Positions 5,904 through 13,611 of a stretch of 14,987 nt of DNA are shown one piece after another; within the stretch, counting starts at the first letter, position 1; every line of letters begins with the position of its first letter. Location of the stretch: positions 1 to 14,987 of the forward strand of contig JBHELQ010000032.1 of assembly GCA_046262995.1 (NCBI GenBank). The letters are read 5' to 3'. The DNA is from JBHELQ01 sp046262995. GTDB lineage: Bacteria; Actinomycetota; Thermoleophilia; Solirubrobacterales; Thermoleophilaceae. Position numbers and translations under genes: made by a program. The notes beneath the pieces were generated by a model. The model searched no databases and had not been told where the DNA came from. It was given only the letters and a program-made list of their open reading frames with translations.

Positions 5904-6973
5904 GGATCGCGATCCTCGGCGTGGGGCTGATCGGGGGCTCGATCGGCCTGGCCGCGCGCGAGTACGTGGACGACGCCGAGGTCGTGGGCTTCGGGCGCAG
6001 CCCCGAGCGGCTGGACCGGGCCCTGGAGCTCGGCGCAATCGATCGTGCCGCGGCCACCCTCGATGACGCGCTCGAGGGAGCCGATGCCTGCTTCGCCTGC
6101 GGGCCCGTGGCGGCACTTCCCGGCCAGGTGAGCGCGGCGCTGGCGCTGGCGGGCGACGACTGCGTGGTCTCGGACGTGGGCTCCACGAAGCAGCACGTGG
6201 TGGAGTCGACCGACGACGAGCGCTTCGTCGGCGGTCATCCGGTGGCCGGCGCCGAGACCTCGGGCGTCGAGCACGCGCGCGCCGACCTGTTCCAGGGCGC
6301 CACCTGGTACCTGACTCCTTCCGAGCGCTCCTCCGGCGTGCTGTTCGAGCGCCTGCACCGGGTCGTGGCCTCGCTGGGCGGGCGACCGATCGCCATCGAC
6401 GCAGACACGCACGACCGGCTGCTCGCGACCGTGAGCCACCTTCCCCACGTGCTGGCGAACGTGCTGGTCTCGCAGGCGGCGCGCAGGCTCGCCCAGGAAG
6501 AGGAGCCGCTGCCGCGGATCGGCCCGAGCTTCCGCGACGCCACGCGCGTCGCGGGGGCGGCCTCGTCGGTGTGGACGGGGATCTACCTCTCGAACCACGA
6601 TGCGATCGCCGCGGCCGTCGAGGAGGTGGCGGAGCGCCTGCGCGAGGTCGCCGGCTGGCTCCGGGCGGAGGACGGCGCCGGGCTCGCGGCCTGGAACGAC
6701 CAGGCGCGGGAGGACAGGCGCCGGCTGCTCGAGGTCGACCTCACCGGCGGCGCCGTGCACGAGCTCGTGCTGACGGTGCCGAATCGCCCAGGCATCGTCG
6801 CCCAGGTGGCGCTCGCGCTCGGACGTGCGGACGTCAACATCGTGGACATGGCGCTGTCACCGGCCCCCGACATGAGCTCGGGCGCGATCACGCTCTGGAT
6901 CGCCGGGGAGGGGCAGGCGGAGCGCGCCAGGGACGTGATCGGAGAGCTCGGCTTTCCCGTGGCCAAGCTGTGA
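5900..6973 (+). CDS. tyrA: Prephenate dehydrogenase with C-terminal ACT domain
   Basis: Oxidatively decarboxylates prephenate to 4-hydroxyphenylpyruvate, the precursor of tyrosine (arogenate dehydrogenase activity cannot be excluded). The 357 residues show an N-terminal Rossmann fold with GVGLIGGSIG (7-16), SDVGSTK (91-97), GGHPVAGAETSG with H113, the helical dimer region with SHLPHVLANVL (H180), and from about residue 285 an ACT domain (ELVLTVPNRPGIVAQVALAL, DVNIVDMALS), the usual site of tyrosine feedback binding. The ATG overlaps the aroF stop (ATGA) and its TGA overlaps the aroA start (GTGA), so the three are translationally coupled. A longer in-frame opening upstream runs through aroF and is not coding. 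Confidence 0.96.
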   Translation: MRIAILGVGLIGGSIGLAAREYVDDAEVVGFGRSPERLDRALELGAIDRAAATLDDALEGADACFACGPVAALPGQVSAALALAGDDCVVSDVGSTKQHVVESTDDERFVGGHPVAGAETSGVEHARADLFQGATWYLTPSERSSGVLFERLHRVVASLGGRPIAIDADTHDRLLATVSHLPHVLANVLVSQAARRLAQEEEPLPRIGPSFRDATRVAGAASSVWTGIYLSNHDAIAAAVEEVAERLREVAGWLRAEDGAGLAAWNDQAREDRRRLLEVDLTGGAVHELVLTVPNRPGIVAQVALALGRADVNIVDMALSPAPDMSSGAITLWIAGEGQAERARDVIGELGFPVAKL

Positions 6974-8274
6974 GCCGCGCCAGGTTCGAGCCCTCGGGCC
7001 CGCTGCGCGGGGAGTACACGCCGCCACCGGACAAGTCGATCTCCCACCGCGCCGCCCTGTTCGGCGCGATGGCGGACGAGCCGGTGACGGTCCACAACTA
7101 CCTGGAGTCGGCGGACACCCGTTCGACGCTGGACGCCCTGCTGAGCCTGGGCGCGGGCGTGGACGAGCGCGACGGCGCGGTGATGGTGCGCGGCGTGGGC
7201 CTGCACGCGGCCCTGGAGGCGACCGGCGGCCGTCTGGACGTGGGCAACTCGGGCACGCTGCTGCGGCTGCTGCCCGGCTGGCTCGCGGGCCAGCCGGGCG
7301 GTCGCTGGACCCTGGACGGCGACGAATCGATCCGCCGCCGTCCCGTCGATCGGGTGGTGGAGCCGCTCGTGGCGATGGGCGCGACGATGGACGCGCGCGA
7401 GGGACGCTGGCCGCCGCTCACGGTGCAGGGTGCCGAGCTCGCCGGAATCGAGTACGAACAGCCGGTCGCGAGCGCCCAGGTGAAGTCGTGCGTGCTGATC
7501 GCCGGGCTCATGGCCGCCGGCAGCACCACGCTCGTCGAGCCGGGTCCCAGCCGCGACCACACGGAGCGCATGCTGCGTCTGGCGCGCGTGCCCGTCGCAC
7601 GCGAGGGCGCTCGCGTGACCGTCTCCCAGGTCGACGAGCTCGAGCTCGAAGAGGTCACCGTGCCCGGCGACCCGTCCTCGGCGGCGTTCCTGGTGGCGGC
7701 GGCCGCGCTCGTCCCCGGCTCGCGGATCGTGATCTCCGGGGTGGGGCTGAACTGGAGCCGCACGGGGTTCATCCGGATCGCGCGGCGCATGGGGGCGGTG
7801 ATCGTCGGCGAGCTGGAGGAGGACGCCCCCGAGCAGCCGGCCGCCGAGCCGGCCGGAGAGCTCGACGTGGCGGCCGGCCCGCTCGACGGGACGGAGGTCG
7901 GCCCCGAGGAGGTCCCGCTCGCCATCGACGAGCTCACCCTCGTCGCGCTGCTCGGGGCATTCGCCGACGGCGAGACGGTGGTGCGCGGAGCCGGTGAGCT
8001 GCGGCACAAGGAGTCGGACCGGATCGCCGCCGTGGTCGAGGGCCTGAGCGCGCTGGGCGCCGACATCGAGGACACCGGCGACGGCTTCGCCGTCCGCGGC
8101 GACGGGTCTCCGCTGCGGGGCGGCACGCTCGACGCCAGGGGGGACCATCGGCTCGCCATGCTGGGCGCCGTGGCGGGCCTGGCCTCGGAACAGGGCGTCG
8201 AGGTCCGGGGCATGGCGGCGGCGGCGATCTCCTACCCGGGCTTCGAGCGTGACCTGCGCGCCCTGCTGGGCTAA
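6970..8274 (+). CDS. aroA: 3-phosphoshikimate 1-carboxyvinyltransferase (EPSP synthase)
   Basis: Transfers enolpyruvate from PEP to shikimate 3-phosphate, the sixth shikimate step. 434 residues with the complete motif set: PPDKSISHRA (19-28), VGNSGTLLRLL (91-101, the PEP loop), IRRRPVDR (121-128), ASAQVKSCVLIAG, SRDHTERM, VPGDPSSAAF (231-240), the catalytic IDELTL (D320-E321), RHKESDRI (345-352) and DHRLAM. The GNSGT form and the overall pattern look more like the Bacillus-type (class II) enzymes than E. coli. The GTG at 6970 overlaps the tyrA stop. An acidic, Ala/Pro-rich stretch at about 281-315 is longer than I would expect in that loop. The TAA stop doubles as part of a putative -10 box for the next gene. 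Confidence 0.97.
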   Translation: MSRARFEPSGPLRGEYTPPPDKSISHRAALFGAMADEPVTVHNYLESADTRSTLDALLSLGAGVDERDGAVMVRGVGLHAALEATGGRLDVGNSGTLLRLLPGWLAGQPGGRWTLDGDESIRRRPVDRVVEPLVAMGATMDAREGRWPPLTVQGAELAGIEYEQPVASAQVKSCVLIAGLMAAGSTTLVEPGPSRDHTERMLRLARVPVAREGARVTVSQVDELELEEVTVPGDPSSAAFLVAAAALVPGSRIVISGVGLNWSRTGFIRIARRMGAVIVGELEEDAPEQPAAEPAGELDVAAGPLDGTEVGPEEVPLAIDELTLVALLGAFADGETVVRGAGELRHKESDRIAAVVEGLSALGADIEDTGDGFAVRGDGSPLRGGTLDARGDHRLAMLGAVAGLASEQGVEVRGMAAAAISYPGFERDLRALLG

Positions 8275-8277
8275 GGT
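8249..8277 (+). promoter_or_regulatory. Predicted internal promoter for the nitrilase gene
   Basis: GTGACC (8249-8254, 4 of 6 with TTGACA) is 17 bases from TAAGGT (8272-8277), which includes the aroA TAA stop. GTG 8284 follows after 6 bases, so a leaderless transcript is predicted. Ideal spacing makes this the best internal promoter candidate in the window. Confidence 0.5.
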
Positions 8278-8283
8278 CGGCGC

Positions 8284-9219
8284 GTGACCGCCTTTCGCAC
8301 GGTGCGCGTGGCCGCGGTGCAGGCGACGCCCGTGATCCTGGACGCGCAGGCGACCGTCGAAAAAGCCGTGGGGCTGATCGGCGAGGCCGCTGACGAGGGC
8401 GCCGAGCTCGTGGTGCTCCCGGAGGCCTTCGTGCCGGTCTACCCATCCAACGGCTGGGCGCGGAAGGCCGCGTCCTTCGGCGGCTGCGACGAGTTGTGGG
8501 AGCGCATGTGGGAGAACTCGGTCGACGTGCCGGGCCCGCTCGTGGAGCGGCTGGTGGACGCTTGCCGCCGGCGTTCCCTGCACGTGGCGATCGGCGTCAA
8601 CGAGCGCGAGAGCGAACGCCCGGGCACGCTCTACAACACGCTGCTGCTGCTCGGTCCGGACGGGATCGAGCTGAAGCACCGCAAGGTGATGCCGACGCAC
8701 CAGGAGCGGTTGTTCCACGGCATCGGCGCGGGTGACGACCTGACCGTCGCCGAGACGCCGCTGGGCCGTATCGGGGGCCTGATCTGCTGGGAGAACCGGA
8801 TGCCGCTCGCGCGCTACGAGGTCTACCGCCACGGGCCGCAGATCTGGATCGCGCCCACAGCGGACGACTCGGACGGCTGGCTGGCGACGATCCGGCACAT
8901 CGCGATCGAGTCGGGGGCGTTCGTGATCTCCGTGCCCCAATACATCCCGCGCTCGGCGTTCCCGGAGGACTTCCCCTTGGAGCTGCCGGAGCAGGACGTC
9001 TTCGGCCGTGGCGGCGCGGCGATCGCCGAGCCGACCTGGGGCGAGCTCGTCGCGGGCCCGCTCTACGACGGCGAGGGCATCGTTACGGCGGATTGCGACC
9101 TGCGCGAGGGGCTGCACGCCAAGCGCTGGTTCGACTCGGTCGGCCACTACAGCGGCGAGCCGGTGCTCGCTGCCGCCCGCGCCGGACGCGCAGCGGAGGA
9201 CGGCGCGCCCGAGACGTAG
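8284..9219 (+). CDS. Nitrilase (carbon-nitrogen hydrolase family)
   Basis: Hydrolyses a nitrile to its acid and ammonia, or a related C-N bond. 311 residues with the family Glu-Lys-Cys triad visible: E47 in LPEAFVPVYP, K134 in KHRKVMPTHQER, and C168 in GGLICWENRMPLARYEVYRHGPQIW. The ICWENxMPLAR form and the long YPSNGWA insertion are those of true nitrilases (branch 1: aliphatic, arylacetonitrile or plant-type) rather than amidases or NAD synthetase domains. It starts with GTG, 9 bp after aroA, with its own predicted promoter, and ends 10 bp before cmk. A substrate linked to aromatic amino acids (phenylacetonitrile, indole-3-acetonitrile) is a guess from context. Confidence 0.9.
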   Translation: MTAFRTVRVAAVQATPVILDAQATVEKAVGLIGEAADEGAELVVLPEAFVPVYPSNGWARKAASFGGCDELWERMWENSVDVPGPLVERLVDACRRRSLHVAIGVNERESERPGTLYNTLLLLGPDGIELKHRKVMPTHQERLFHGIGAGDDLTVAETPLGRIGGLICWENRMPLARYEVYRHGPQIWIAPTADDSDGWLATIRHIAIESGAFVISVPQYIPRSAFPEDFPLELPEQDVFGRGGAAIAEPTWGELVAGPLYDGEGIVTADCDLREGLHAKRWFDSVGHYSGEPVLAAARAGRAAEDGAPET

Positions 9220-9222
9220 CCT
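9217..9222 (+). promoter_or_regulatory. Possible -10 box for cmk overlapping the nitrilase stop
   Basis: TAGCCT contains the nitrilase TAG stop and lies 7 bases before ATG 9230, as in leaderless actinobacterial promoters. No recognisable -35 is present, so chance is a real alternative. Confidence 0.3.
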
Positions 9223-9229
9223 TCCGCCG

Positions 9230-9856
9230 ATGGTCGTGGCGATCGACGGTCCCGCGGGCGCGGGCAAGAGCACGGTGGCGCGCGCCGTCGCGCGGGCGCT
9301 CGGCTTCACCTACCTGGACTCGGGGGCGATGTACCGCGCCGTGGGGCTAGCGATGCTCGAGCGCGACGGCGCCGCGTCCGAGGTGGCCCGGGAGCTCGAC
9401 ATCCAGCTCGGCGAGCGCGTGCTGGCGGACGGGCGGGACGTGACCGAGGCGATCCGCTCGCCCGAGGCGGCGGAGGCGGCCTCGCGCGTCGCCACGAACG
9501 AGAAGGTCCGGGCGGCGCTGGTCCAGAAGCAGCGCTCGCTGCTCGCCGACGGCGACTGGGTTGCCGAGGGGCGCGACATCGGCACCGTGGTGGCGCCCGA
9601 CGCCCCGGTGAAGGTGTTCCTGGGCGCGAGCCCGGAGGAGCGCGCGCGCAGGCGTGCCGCCGAGCTCGGCGCCGACCAGGACACGGTCATGCGCGATCAG
9701 GCGCTTCGCGACGAGCAGGACCGCTCGCGTGAGCACTCGCCGCTCATGCCGGCCCCGGACGCGGTCGAGCTCGACACGACCGGGATGAGCGTCGAGCAGG
9801 TGACCGAGCGGGTCGTGGAGCTCGTGCGCGCGGCCGCCGGGCGACCCGGGCCGTGA
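9230..9856 (+). CDS. cmk: Cytidylate kinase
   Basis: Phosphorylates CMP and dCMP with ATP. 208 residues, a little shorter than usual (about 220-230) because the stretch between the YLDSGAMYRA motif (28-37) and DVTEAIRSPE (70-79) is trimmed. Seen: the P-loop GPAGAGKST (7-15), EAASRVATNEKVR, the substrate-binding AEGRDIGTVV (112-121), the FLGASPEERARRR lid Arg cluster, and the C-terminal LDTTGMSVEQV. ATG 9230 begins the strictly conserved VVAIDGPAGAGKS; upstream in-frame codons overlap the nitrilase. It overlaps der as GTGA. The aromatic genes to cmk to der order is common in Actinobacteria. Confidence 0.96.
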   Translation: MVVAIDGPAGAGKSTVARAVARALGFTYLDSGAMYRAVGLAMLERDGAASEVARELDIQLGERVLADGRDVTEAIRSPEAAEAASRVATNEKVRAALVQKQRSLLADGDWVAEGRDIGTVVAPDAPVKVFLGASPEERARRRAAELGADQDTVMRDQALRDEQDRSREHSPLMPAPDAVELDTTGMSVEQVTERVVELVRAAAGRPGP

Positions 9857-11157
9857 AGCCCCCGAAGGTCGCGGTCGTCGGCTATCCGAACGTCGGCAAG
9901 TCGACGCTCGTCAATCGACTGTCCGGCACCCGGGAGGCGGTCGTCCACGAGCAGTCGGGCGTTACGCGGGACCGCAAGGAGGTGGAGGCGGACTGGAACG
10001 GCCGCCCCTTCAGCCTCGTGGACACGGGCGGCGTTGACATGACCGAGGAGGGCGACCTGGCGGAGGCGGTGCGGCGCCAGGCCCGCGCGGCACTCGCCGA
10101 GGCCGATCTGGCGCTGCTGGTGGTCGATGCCCAGGCTGGGCTGAGGCCGGGCGACGCCGAGCTGGCGCGGGAGCTGCAGCGCTCGAGCGCGCCCGTGATC
10201 GTGGCGGCCAACAAGCTCGACGACGCCCGCCAGAGCGGCCTGGCGGCCGACTTCTACGCGCTGGGGCTCGGCGACCCGGTGCCGGTGTCGGCCACACAGG
10301 GGCTCGGGACGGGGGACCTGCTGGACGCGATCCTGGAGCGCCTGCCCGACTCCGGGGTCAGCGACGAGGAGGCGGTCCGACTGGCGGTGATCGGGCGCCC
10401 GAACGTGGGCAAGTCGTCGCTCGTCAACCGTCTCCTGGGCGAGGAGCGCGTGATCGTGGCGTCGCTCGCGGGCACCACCCGGGACGCGATCGACACCCGG
10501 ATCGAGTTCGAGGGCCGGCCCGTGGTGCTGGTCGACACCGCCGGCCTGCGACGCAGGACCAAGGTGGCGGGGACGGTCGACTACTACGCCCAATTGCGCT
10601 CCGAGCGCGCGGCCGAGCGGGCGGCGGTGGCTGTGGTCGTCTGCGACGCGGAAGAGGGCGTGACCAGCGAGGACCTGCGGGTGGCCGACGTGGCCATGCA
10701 CAAGCGCTGCGCGACGGTCCTGGCCCTGAACAAGTGGGATCTGACGAAGACCGACCTGGAGGACGCGAAAGCCCGGGTCGCGAGCAAGCTGCGCCAGCGC
10801 CCGGCTGTCCTCGCCGTCTCCGCCGTGTCGGGGCGCGGGCTGAAGCGCCTGGTCGCCGCCACCCTCGACCTTGCGGAGCGCGCGGAGGGCTGGATCAAGA
10901 CCTCCGAGCTGAACCGCTTCCTGTCCGACGTGCAGTCGGAGCGCCAGCCGCCGGCCGTACGCGGCAAGCGCCTGCGGATGTACTACGCGGCCCAGTTCGA
11001 GAGCGGGCCGCCGCGGATCGCGATCCAGGTCTCGGACCGCTCGCTGCTCACTCGCGATTACGCTTACTTCGTGGAGAACCGGCTCCGCGACCGCTACGGG
11101 CTGCACGGGGTACCGCTCGTGATCGACTTCCGCCAGCGTGCGCGGCACAGGCGCTAG
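9853..11157 (+). CDS. der: Ribosome-assembly double GTPase Der (EngA)
   Basis: GTPase with two consecutive G domains, needed for 50S subunit assembly. The 434 residues show P-loop 1 GYPNVGKST (10-18), G2 SGVTRDR, G3 DTGG (57-60) and G4 NKLD (120-123); P-loop 2 GRPNVGKSS (181-189), G2 GTTRDAID, G3 DTAGLRRR (228-235) and G4 NKWD (293-296); and a C-terminal KH-like domain ending in RLRDRYGLHGVPLVIDFRQR. The GTG start overlaps the cmk stop (GTGA), so the two are co-translated. The C-terminal basic tail is short (RARHRR). No odd features. Confidence 0.97.
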   Translation: MKPPKVAVVGYPNVGKSTLVNRLSGTREAVVHEQSGVTRDRKEVEADWNGRPFSLVDTGGVDMTEEGDLAEAVRRQARAALAEADLALLVVDAQAGLRPGDAELARELQRSSAPVIVAANKLDDARQSGLAADFYALGLGDPVPVSATQGLGTGDLLDAILERLPDSGVSDEEAVRLAVIGRPNVGKSSLVNRLLGEERVIVASLAGTTRDAIDTRIEFEGRPVVLVDTAGLRRRTKVAGTVDYYAQLRSERAAERAAVAVVVCDAEEGVTSEDLRVADVAMHKRCATVLALNKWDLTKTDLEDAKARVASKLRQRPAVLAVSAVSGRGLKRLVAATLDLAERAEGWIKTSELNRFLSDVQSERQPPAVRGKRLRMYYAAQFESGPPRIAIQVSDRSLLTRDYAYFVENRLRDRYGLHGVPLVIDFRQRARHRR

Positions 11158-11164
11158 CCACGTG

Positions 11165-11170
11165 TACCCT
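11165..11170 (+). promoter_or_regulatory. Possible -10 box for metK
   Basis: TACCCT matches TANNNT and lies 9 bases before the metK ATG in the 22-base gap after der. The start has no Shine-Dalgarno sequence, so leaderless initiation is plausible. No good -35 is seen, and the gap is too short for a SAM riboswitch. Confidence 0.4.
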
Positions 11171-11179
11171 GCGCGACCT

Positions 11180-12439
11180 ATGGCCTCACAACCGTTCAAA
11201 GACAACGAGTTCCTGTTCACCTCCGAGTCGGTCACCGAGGGCCACCCGGACAAGGTCGCCGACCAGATCTCCGACGGCGTCCTGGATGCCGTGATGCGTG
11301 ACGACCCGACGGGCCGCGTGGCCTGCGAGACCCTCGTGAACACCGGCCTGGTGGTGGTCTCGGGAGAGATCTCGACGAACACCTACGTCGACATCCAGGA
11401 CATCGCCCGCGAGACGATCCGCCGCATCGGCTACACCGACGCCGACCTCGGCTTCTCCGCCGACTCCGCCGCCGTCATCAACGCGATCGACAAGCAGTCG
11501 GCGGACATCGCGCAGGGGGTCGACACGGCGCTCGAGGCGCGCACCGACCCCGCCGACGAGGACGAGCTCGACGTCGCCGGGGCTGGCGACCAGGGGATGA
11601 TGTTCGGCTACGCGACGCGCGAGACGCCGGAGCTGATGCCGCTCCCGATCGCACTCGCGCACAAGCTCGCCCACCGGCTGGCCGAGGTGCGCCGGGCCGA
11701 CGTCGTTCCCTACCTGCGCCCGGACGGCAAGACGCAGGTCACCGTCCGCTACGAGAACGGCCGTCCGATCGAGATCGAGAAGCTGCTGATCTCGACGCAG
11801 CACAAGGACGGCATCGACCCCGACACGATGATCCGGCCGGACCTCTGGGAGCACGTGGTGCACCCGATCCTCCCGGGCGAGCTGTTCGACGAGCGCAAGC
11901 TGAACACGCGGCAGAACTTCCTCGTCAATCCGACCGGCCGCTTCGTGATCGGCGGGCCCGTCGGCGACTGCGGCCTGACCGGGCGCAAGATCATGGTCGA
12001 CAGCTACGGGGGGATGGCCCGGCATGGCGGCGGCGCCTTCTCGAGCAAGGACCCCTCCAAGGTCGACCGCTCCGCCGCCTACGCGGCCCGCTACGTCGCC
12101 AAGAACATCGTCGCCGCGGGGCTGGCCGGGCGCTGCGAGGTCCAGGTGGCCTACGCGATCGGCGTCGCCCACCCGGTGTCGGTGATGCTCGAGACCTTCG
12201 GCACGGAGAAGGTCCCTCCCGCGAAGCTCGCCGAGCTGGTGGGCGAGCACTTCGACCTCCGCCCCGGCGCCTTCCGGGAGTACCTGAAGCTCCACCGGCC
12301 GATCTTCCAGAAGACGGCGGCCTACGGCCACTTCGGCCGGGAGGACCGCGACTTCACCTGGGAGAAGACCGACAAGGCCGACGAGCTGCGGCGCGCGGCG
12401 GGCCTGGCGGAGTCCGAGCGCGAGCCGGCCGGCGCCTAG
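11180..12439 (+). CDS. metK: S-adenosylmethionine synthetase
   Basis: Makes S-adenosylmethionine from methionine and ATP. 419 residues; diagnostic motifs are FTSESVTEGHPDKVADQISD (ATP-binding GHPDK at 21-25), GAGDQGMMFGYA (134-145), the DGKTQVTVRY segment, RFVIGGPVGDCGLTGRKIMVDSYGG, the phosphate-binding GGGAFSSKDPSKVDRS, and the C-terminal FQKTAAYGHFGR. ATG 11180 begins the family-typical N-terminus; 14 upstream in-frame codons overlap der and are not conserved-looking. An insertion (ARTDPADEDELD, about 120-131) before the GAGDQG loop is longer than in E. coli. The TAG stop shares CTAG with the stop of the opposite-strand cyclase. SAM is also the cofactor of RlmN in this window, but that is no evidence of a link. 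Confidence 0.97.
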   Translation: MASQPFKDNEFLFTSESVTEGHPDKVADQISDGVLDAVMRDDPTGRVACETLVNTGLVVVSGEISTNTYVDIQDIARETIRRIGYTDADLGFSADSAAVINAIDKQSADIAQGVDTALEARTDPADEDELDVAGAGDQGMMFGYATRETPELMPLPIALAHKLAHRLAEVRRADVVPYLRPDGKTQVTVRYENGRPIEIEKLLISTQHKDGIDPDTMIRPDLWEHVVHPILPGELFDERKLNTRQNFLVNPTGRFVIGGPVGDCGLTGRKIMVDSYGGMARHGGGAFSSKDPSKVDRSAAYAARYVAKNIVAAGLAGRCEVQVAYAIGVAHPVSVMLETFGTEKVPPAKLAELVGEHFDLRPGAFREYLKLHRPIFQKTAAYGHFGREDRDFTWEKTDKADELRRAAGLAESEREPAGA

Positions 12440-13551
12440 TCCTCGGGACGCCGCACGCGGTACAGCTCCGTCTCGCCCTTGACGCCCTTCAGGCGCCGCC
12501 GGCCGATGCGCGACCAGCGGTAGTCGCCGCTCGCGGCGTCGTGGATGTCCTTCGCCGCGACGACGCTGCCCGGCCAGGCGAAGTCGGTGATCCGACTGGC
12601 CAGGTTGACCGAGGCGCCGTACCAGTCTCCCGCCCGGCCGATCACCTGCCCGCGGGCCACGCCGGCGTGCACGGCCGGGAAGCTCTCGCTCTCCTTCTCC
12701 GCGGCCTCCAACAGGTCGAGCACGGTGTTCAACAGGTCGTGGGTCTCCGGTGAGACGAACATCGCGGCGTCGCCGATCGTCTTGACCAGGCGGGTGGGTG
12801 GGTCCGCCACCTCGATCGCCAGCTCGGCGAGCCTGCCGGCGACGGAGCCCAGCTCCTCGGCCGGGATGCGGTCTCCCAGGCGCGTGAAGCCGGCCAGGTC
12901 CGCGAACGCCACCGACATCTCCTCCGCCCCCGGCAGGCGCCCCTCCGAGAGCGCCGCCCCGTCGATCGCGATTCGGCGAACCTGCTCGAGCTGCTGCAGC
13001 CGCAGCACGTGCTTGGCCGTCTCGGCGAGCAGGGGGAAGAGCTCGCGTGTGGCCTCGGCGGAGCGCAGGGCCACGTCGCGCTCGCTGTCGCCGGGCTGAA
13101 GCAGCACCTCGCCGAAGGCCTGGGCGGCCGACGCGGCCACGTTCGCCATTCCCTGGCTCATCACCCGCGTCACCTCGAGGATGCCCTCGGGCGGGACCCC
13201 GACGTCCAGGAAGCGCTTCAGCGTGCAGGCGTTCTCCAGCTCGGCCTCGGTCAGGCTCGGGGAGTCGGGGTCCGGCCGGGCAACGCCCAGCGCCCGCCAG
13301 GTGGCCTCGAGGAAGTCCTGGTCCAGGCCGCTTCGTTCGGCCACCTCGGCCAGCGTGTAGCGGTCTCCGTCGCCCTGGAGCGCGCGCTCGGCCGGCAGCA
13401 GCGGCAGCCGCCCCTGCTCATGGGCCTCGCGCAGCTCGTCCAGCGAGAAGCCGTCGCGGTGCAGCTCCTCCAGGAGCTCGACCCGCGCCTGGCGCTGCTC
13501 CTCCCCCTCCAGCCCCTCGAGCGCCCCCTGGGTCTCCCAGTCCACGGCCAC
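12436..13551 (-). CDS. Class III adenylate cyclase with Rv1264-like N-terminal regulatory domain
   Basis: Soluble 371-residue cyclase making cAMP from ATP. The helical N-terminus (about 25-200), with LREAHEQGRLPLLPAERAL, RYTLAEVAERSGL and FLEATWRALGV, resembles the autoinhibitory, pH-responsive domain of mycobacterial Rv1264. The catalytic domain (about 211-371) has both metal aspartates (D218 in FADLAGFT, D261 in KTIGDAAM), the adenine-specifying pair K257 and D309, and the transition-state N316 and R320 in ASVNLASR, so it should be active and ATP-specific; it dimerises in this family. GTG 13551 is chosen because GGGAGG (13565-13560) lies 8 bases before it. A longer in-frame opening on this strand runs antisense through priA and is rejected. 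It is divergent from priA and convergent with metK. Confidence 0.93.
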   Translation of the reverse strand: MAVDWETQGALEGLEGEEQRQARVELLEELHRDGFSLDELREAHEQGRLPLLPAERALQGDGDRYTLAEVAERSGLDQDFLEATWRALGVARPDPDSPSLTEAELENACTLKRFLDVGVPPEGILEVTRVMSQGMANVAASAAQAFGEVLLQPGDSERDVALRSAEATRELFPLLAETAKHVLRLQQLEQVRRIAIDGAALSEGRLPGAEEMSVAFADLAGFTRLGDRIPAEELGSVAGRLAELAIEVADPPTRLVKTIGDAAMFVSPETHDLLNTVLDLLEAAEKESESFPAVHAGVARGQVIGRAGDWYGASVNLASRITDFAWPGSVVAAKDIHDAASGDYRWSRIGRRRLKGVKGETELYRVRRPED

Positions 13552-13559
13552 TAGCGGAG

Positions 13560-13565
13560 CCTCCC
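13560..13565 (-). promoter_or_regulatory. Ribosome binding site deciding the cyclase start
   Basis: GGGAGG on the minus strand, 8 bases before GTG 13551, is the strongest Shine-Dalgarno site in the window and rules out the many upstream in-frame codons. Confidence 0.75.
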
Positions 13566-13580
13566 ACACGCGGCCGGGGC

Positions 13581-13594
13581 GGCGTCCGGACGCC
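13581..13594. promoter_or_regulatory. Perfect 14-bp palindrome in the cyclase/priA divergent region
   Basis: GGCGTCCGGACGCC is its own reverse complement. It lies in the 60-bp region between divergent starts, 4 bases before the putative priA -10, where an operator could control one or both genes. Its halves equal segments 2 and 3 of the aroF leader. A binding protein cannot be named. Confidence 0.4.
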
Positions 13595-13598
13595 CGCC

Positions 13599-13604
13599 TA
13601 GCGT
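13599..13604 (+). promoter_or_regulatory. Possible -10 box for priA
   Basis: TAGCGT lies 7 bases before GTG 13612, matching the leaderless TANNNT pattern of other starts here. The -35 zone is GC-only and unconvincing. Confidence 0.35.
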
Positions 13605-13611
13605 GGCCGGG

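Noticed and set aside
6583..9309. 908-residue minus-strand open frame across tyrA, aroA and the nitrilase gene
   Set aside because: It is antisense to well-supported genes, low complexity (Arg/His/Ala-rich) and typical of spurious frames in very GC-rich DNA.
11158..11179. A SAM riboswitch or other leader control before metK
   Set aside because: Only 22 bases separate der from the metK start; there is no room for a riboswitch and none of its motifs is present.
9697..11382. 561-residue minus-strand open frame across cmk, der and metK
   Set aside because: Antisense to unmistakable housekeeping genes with no recognisable motif.
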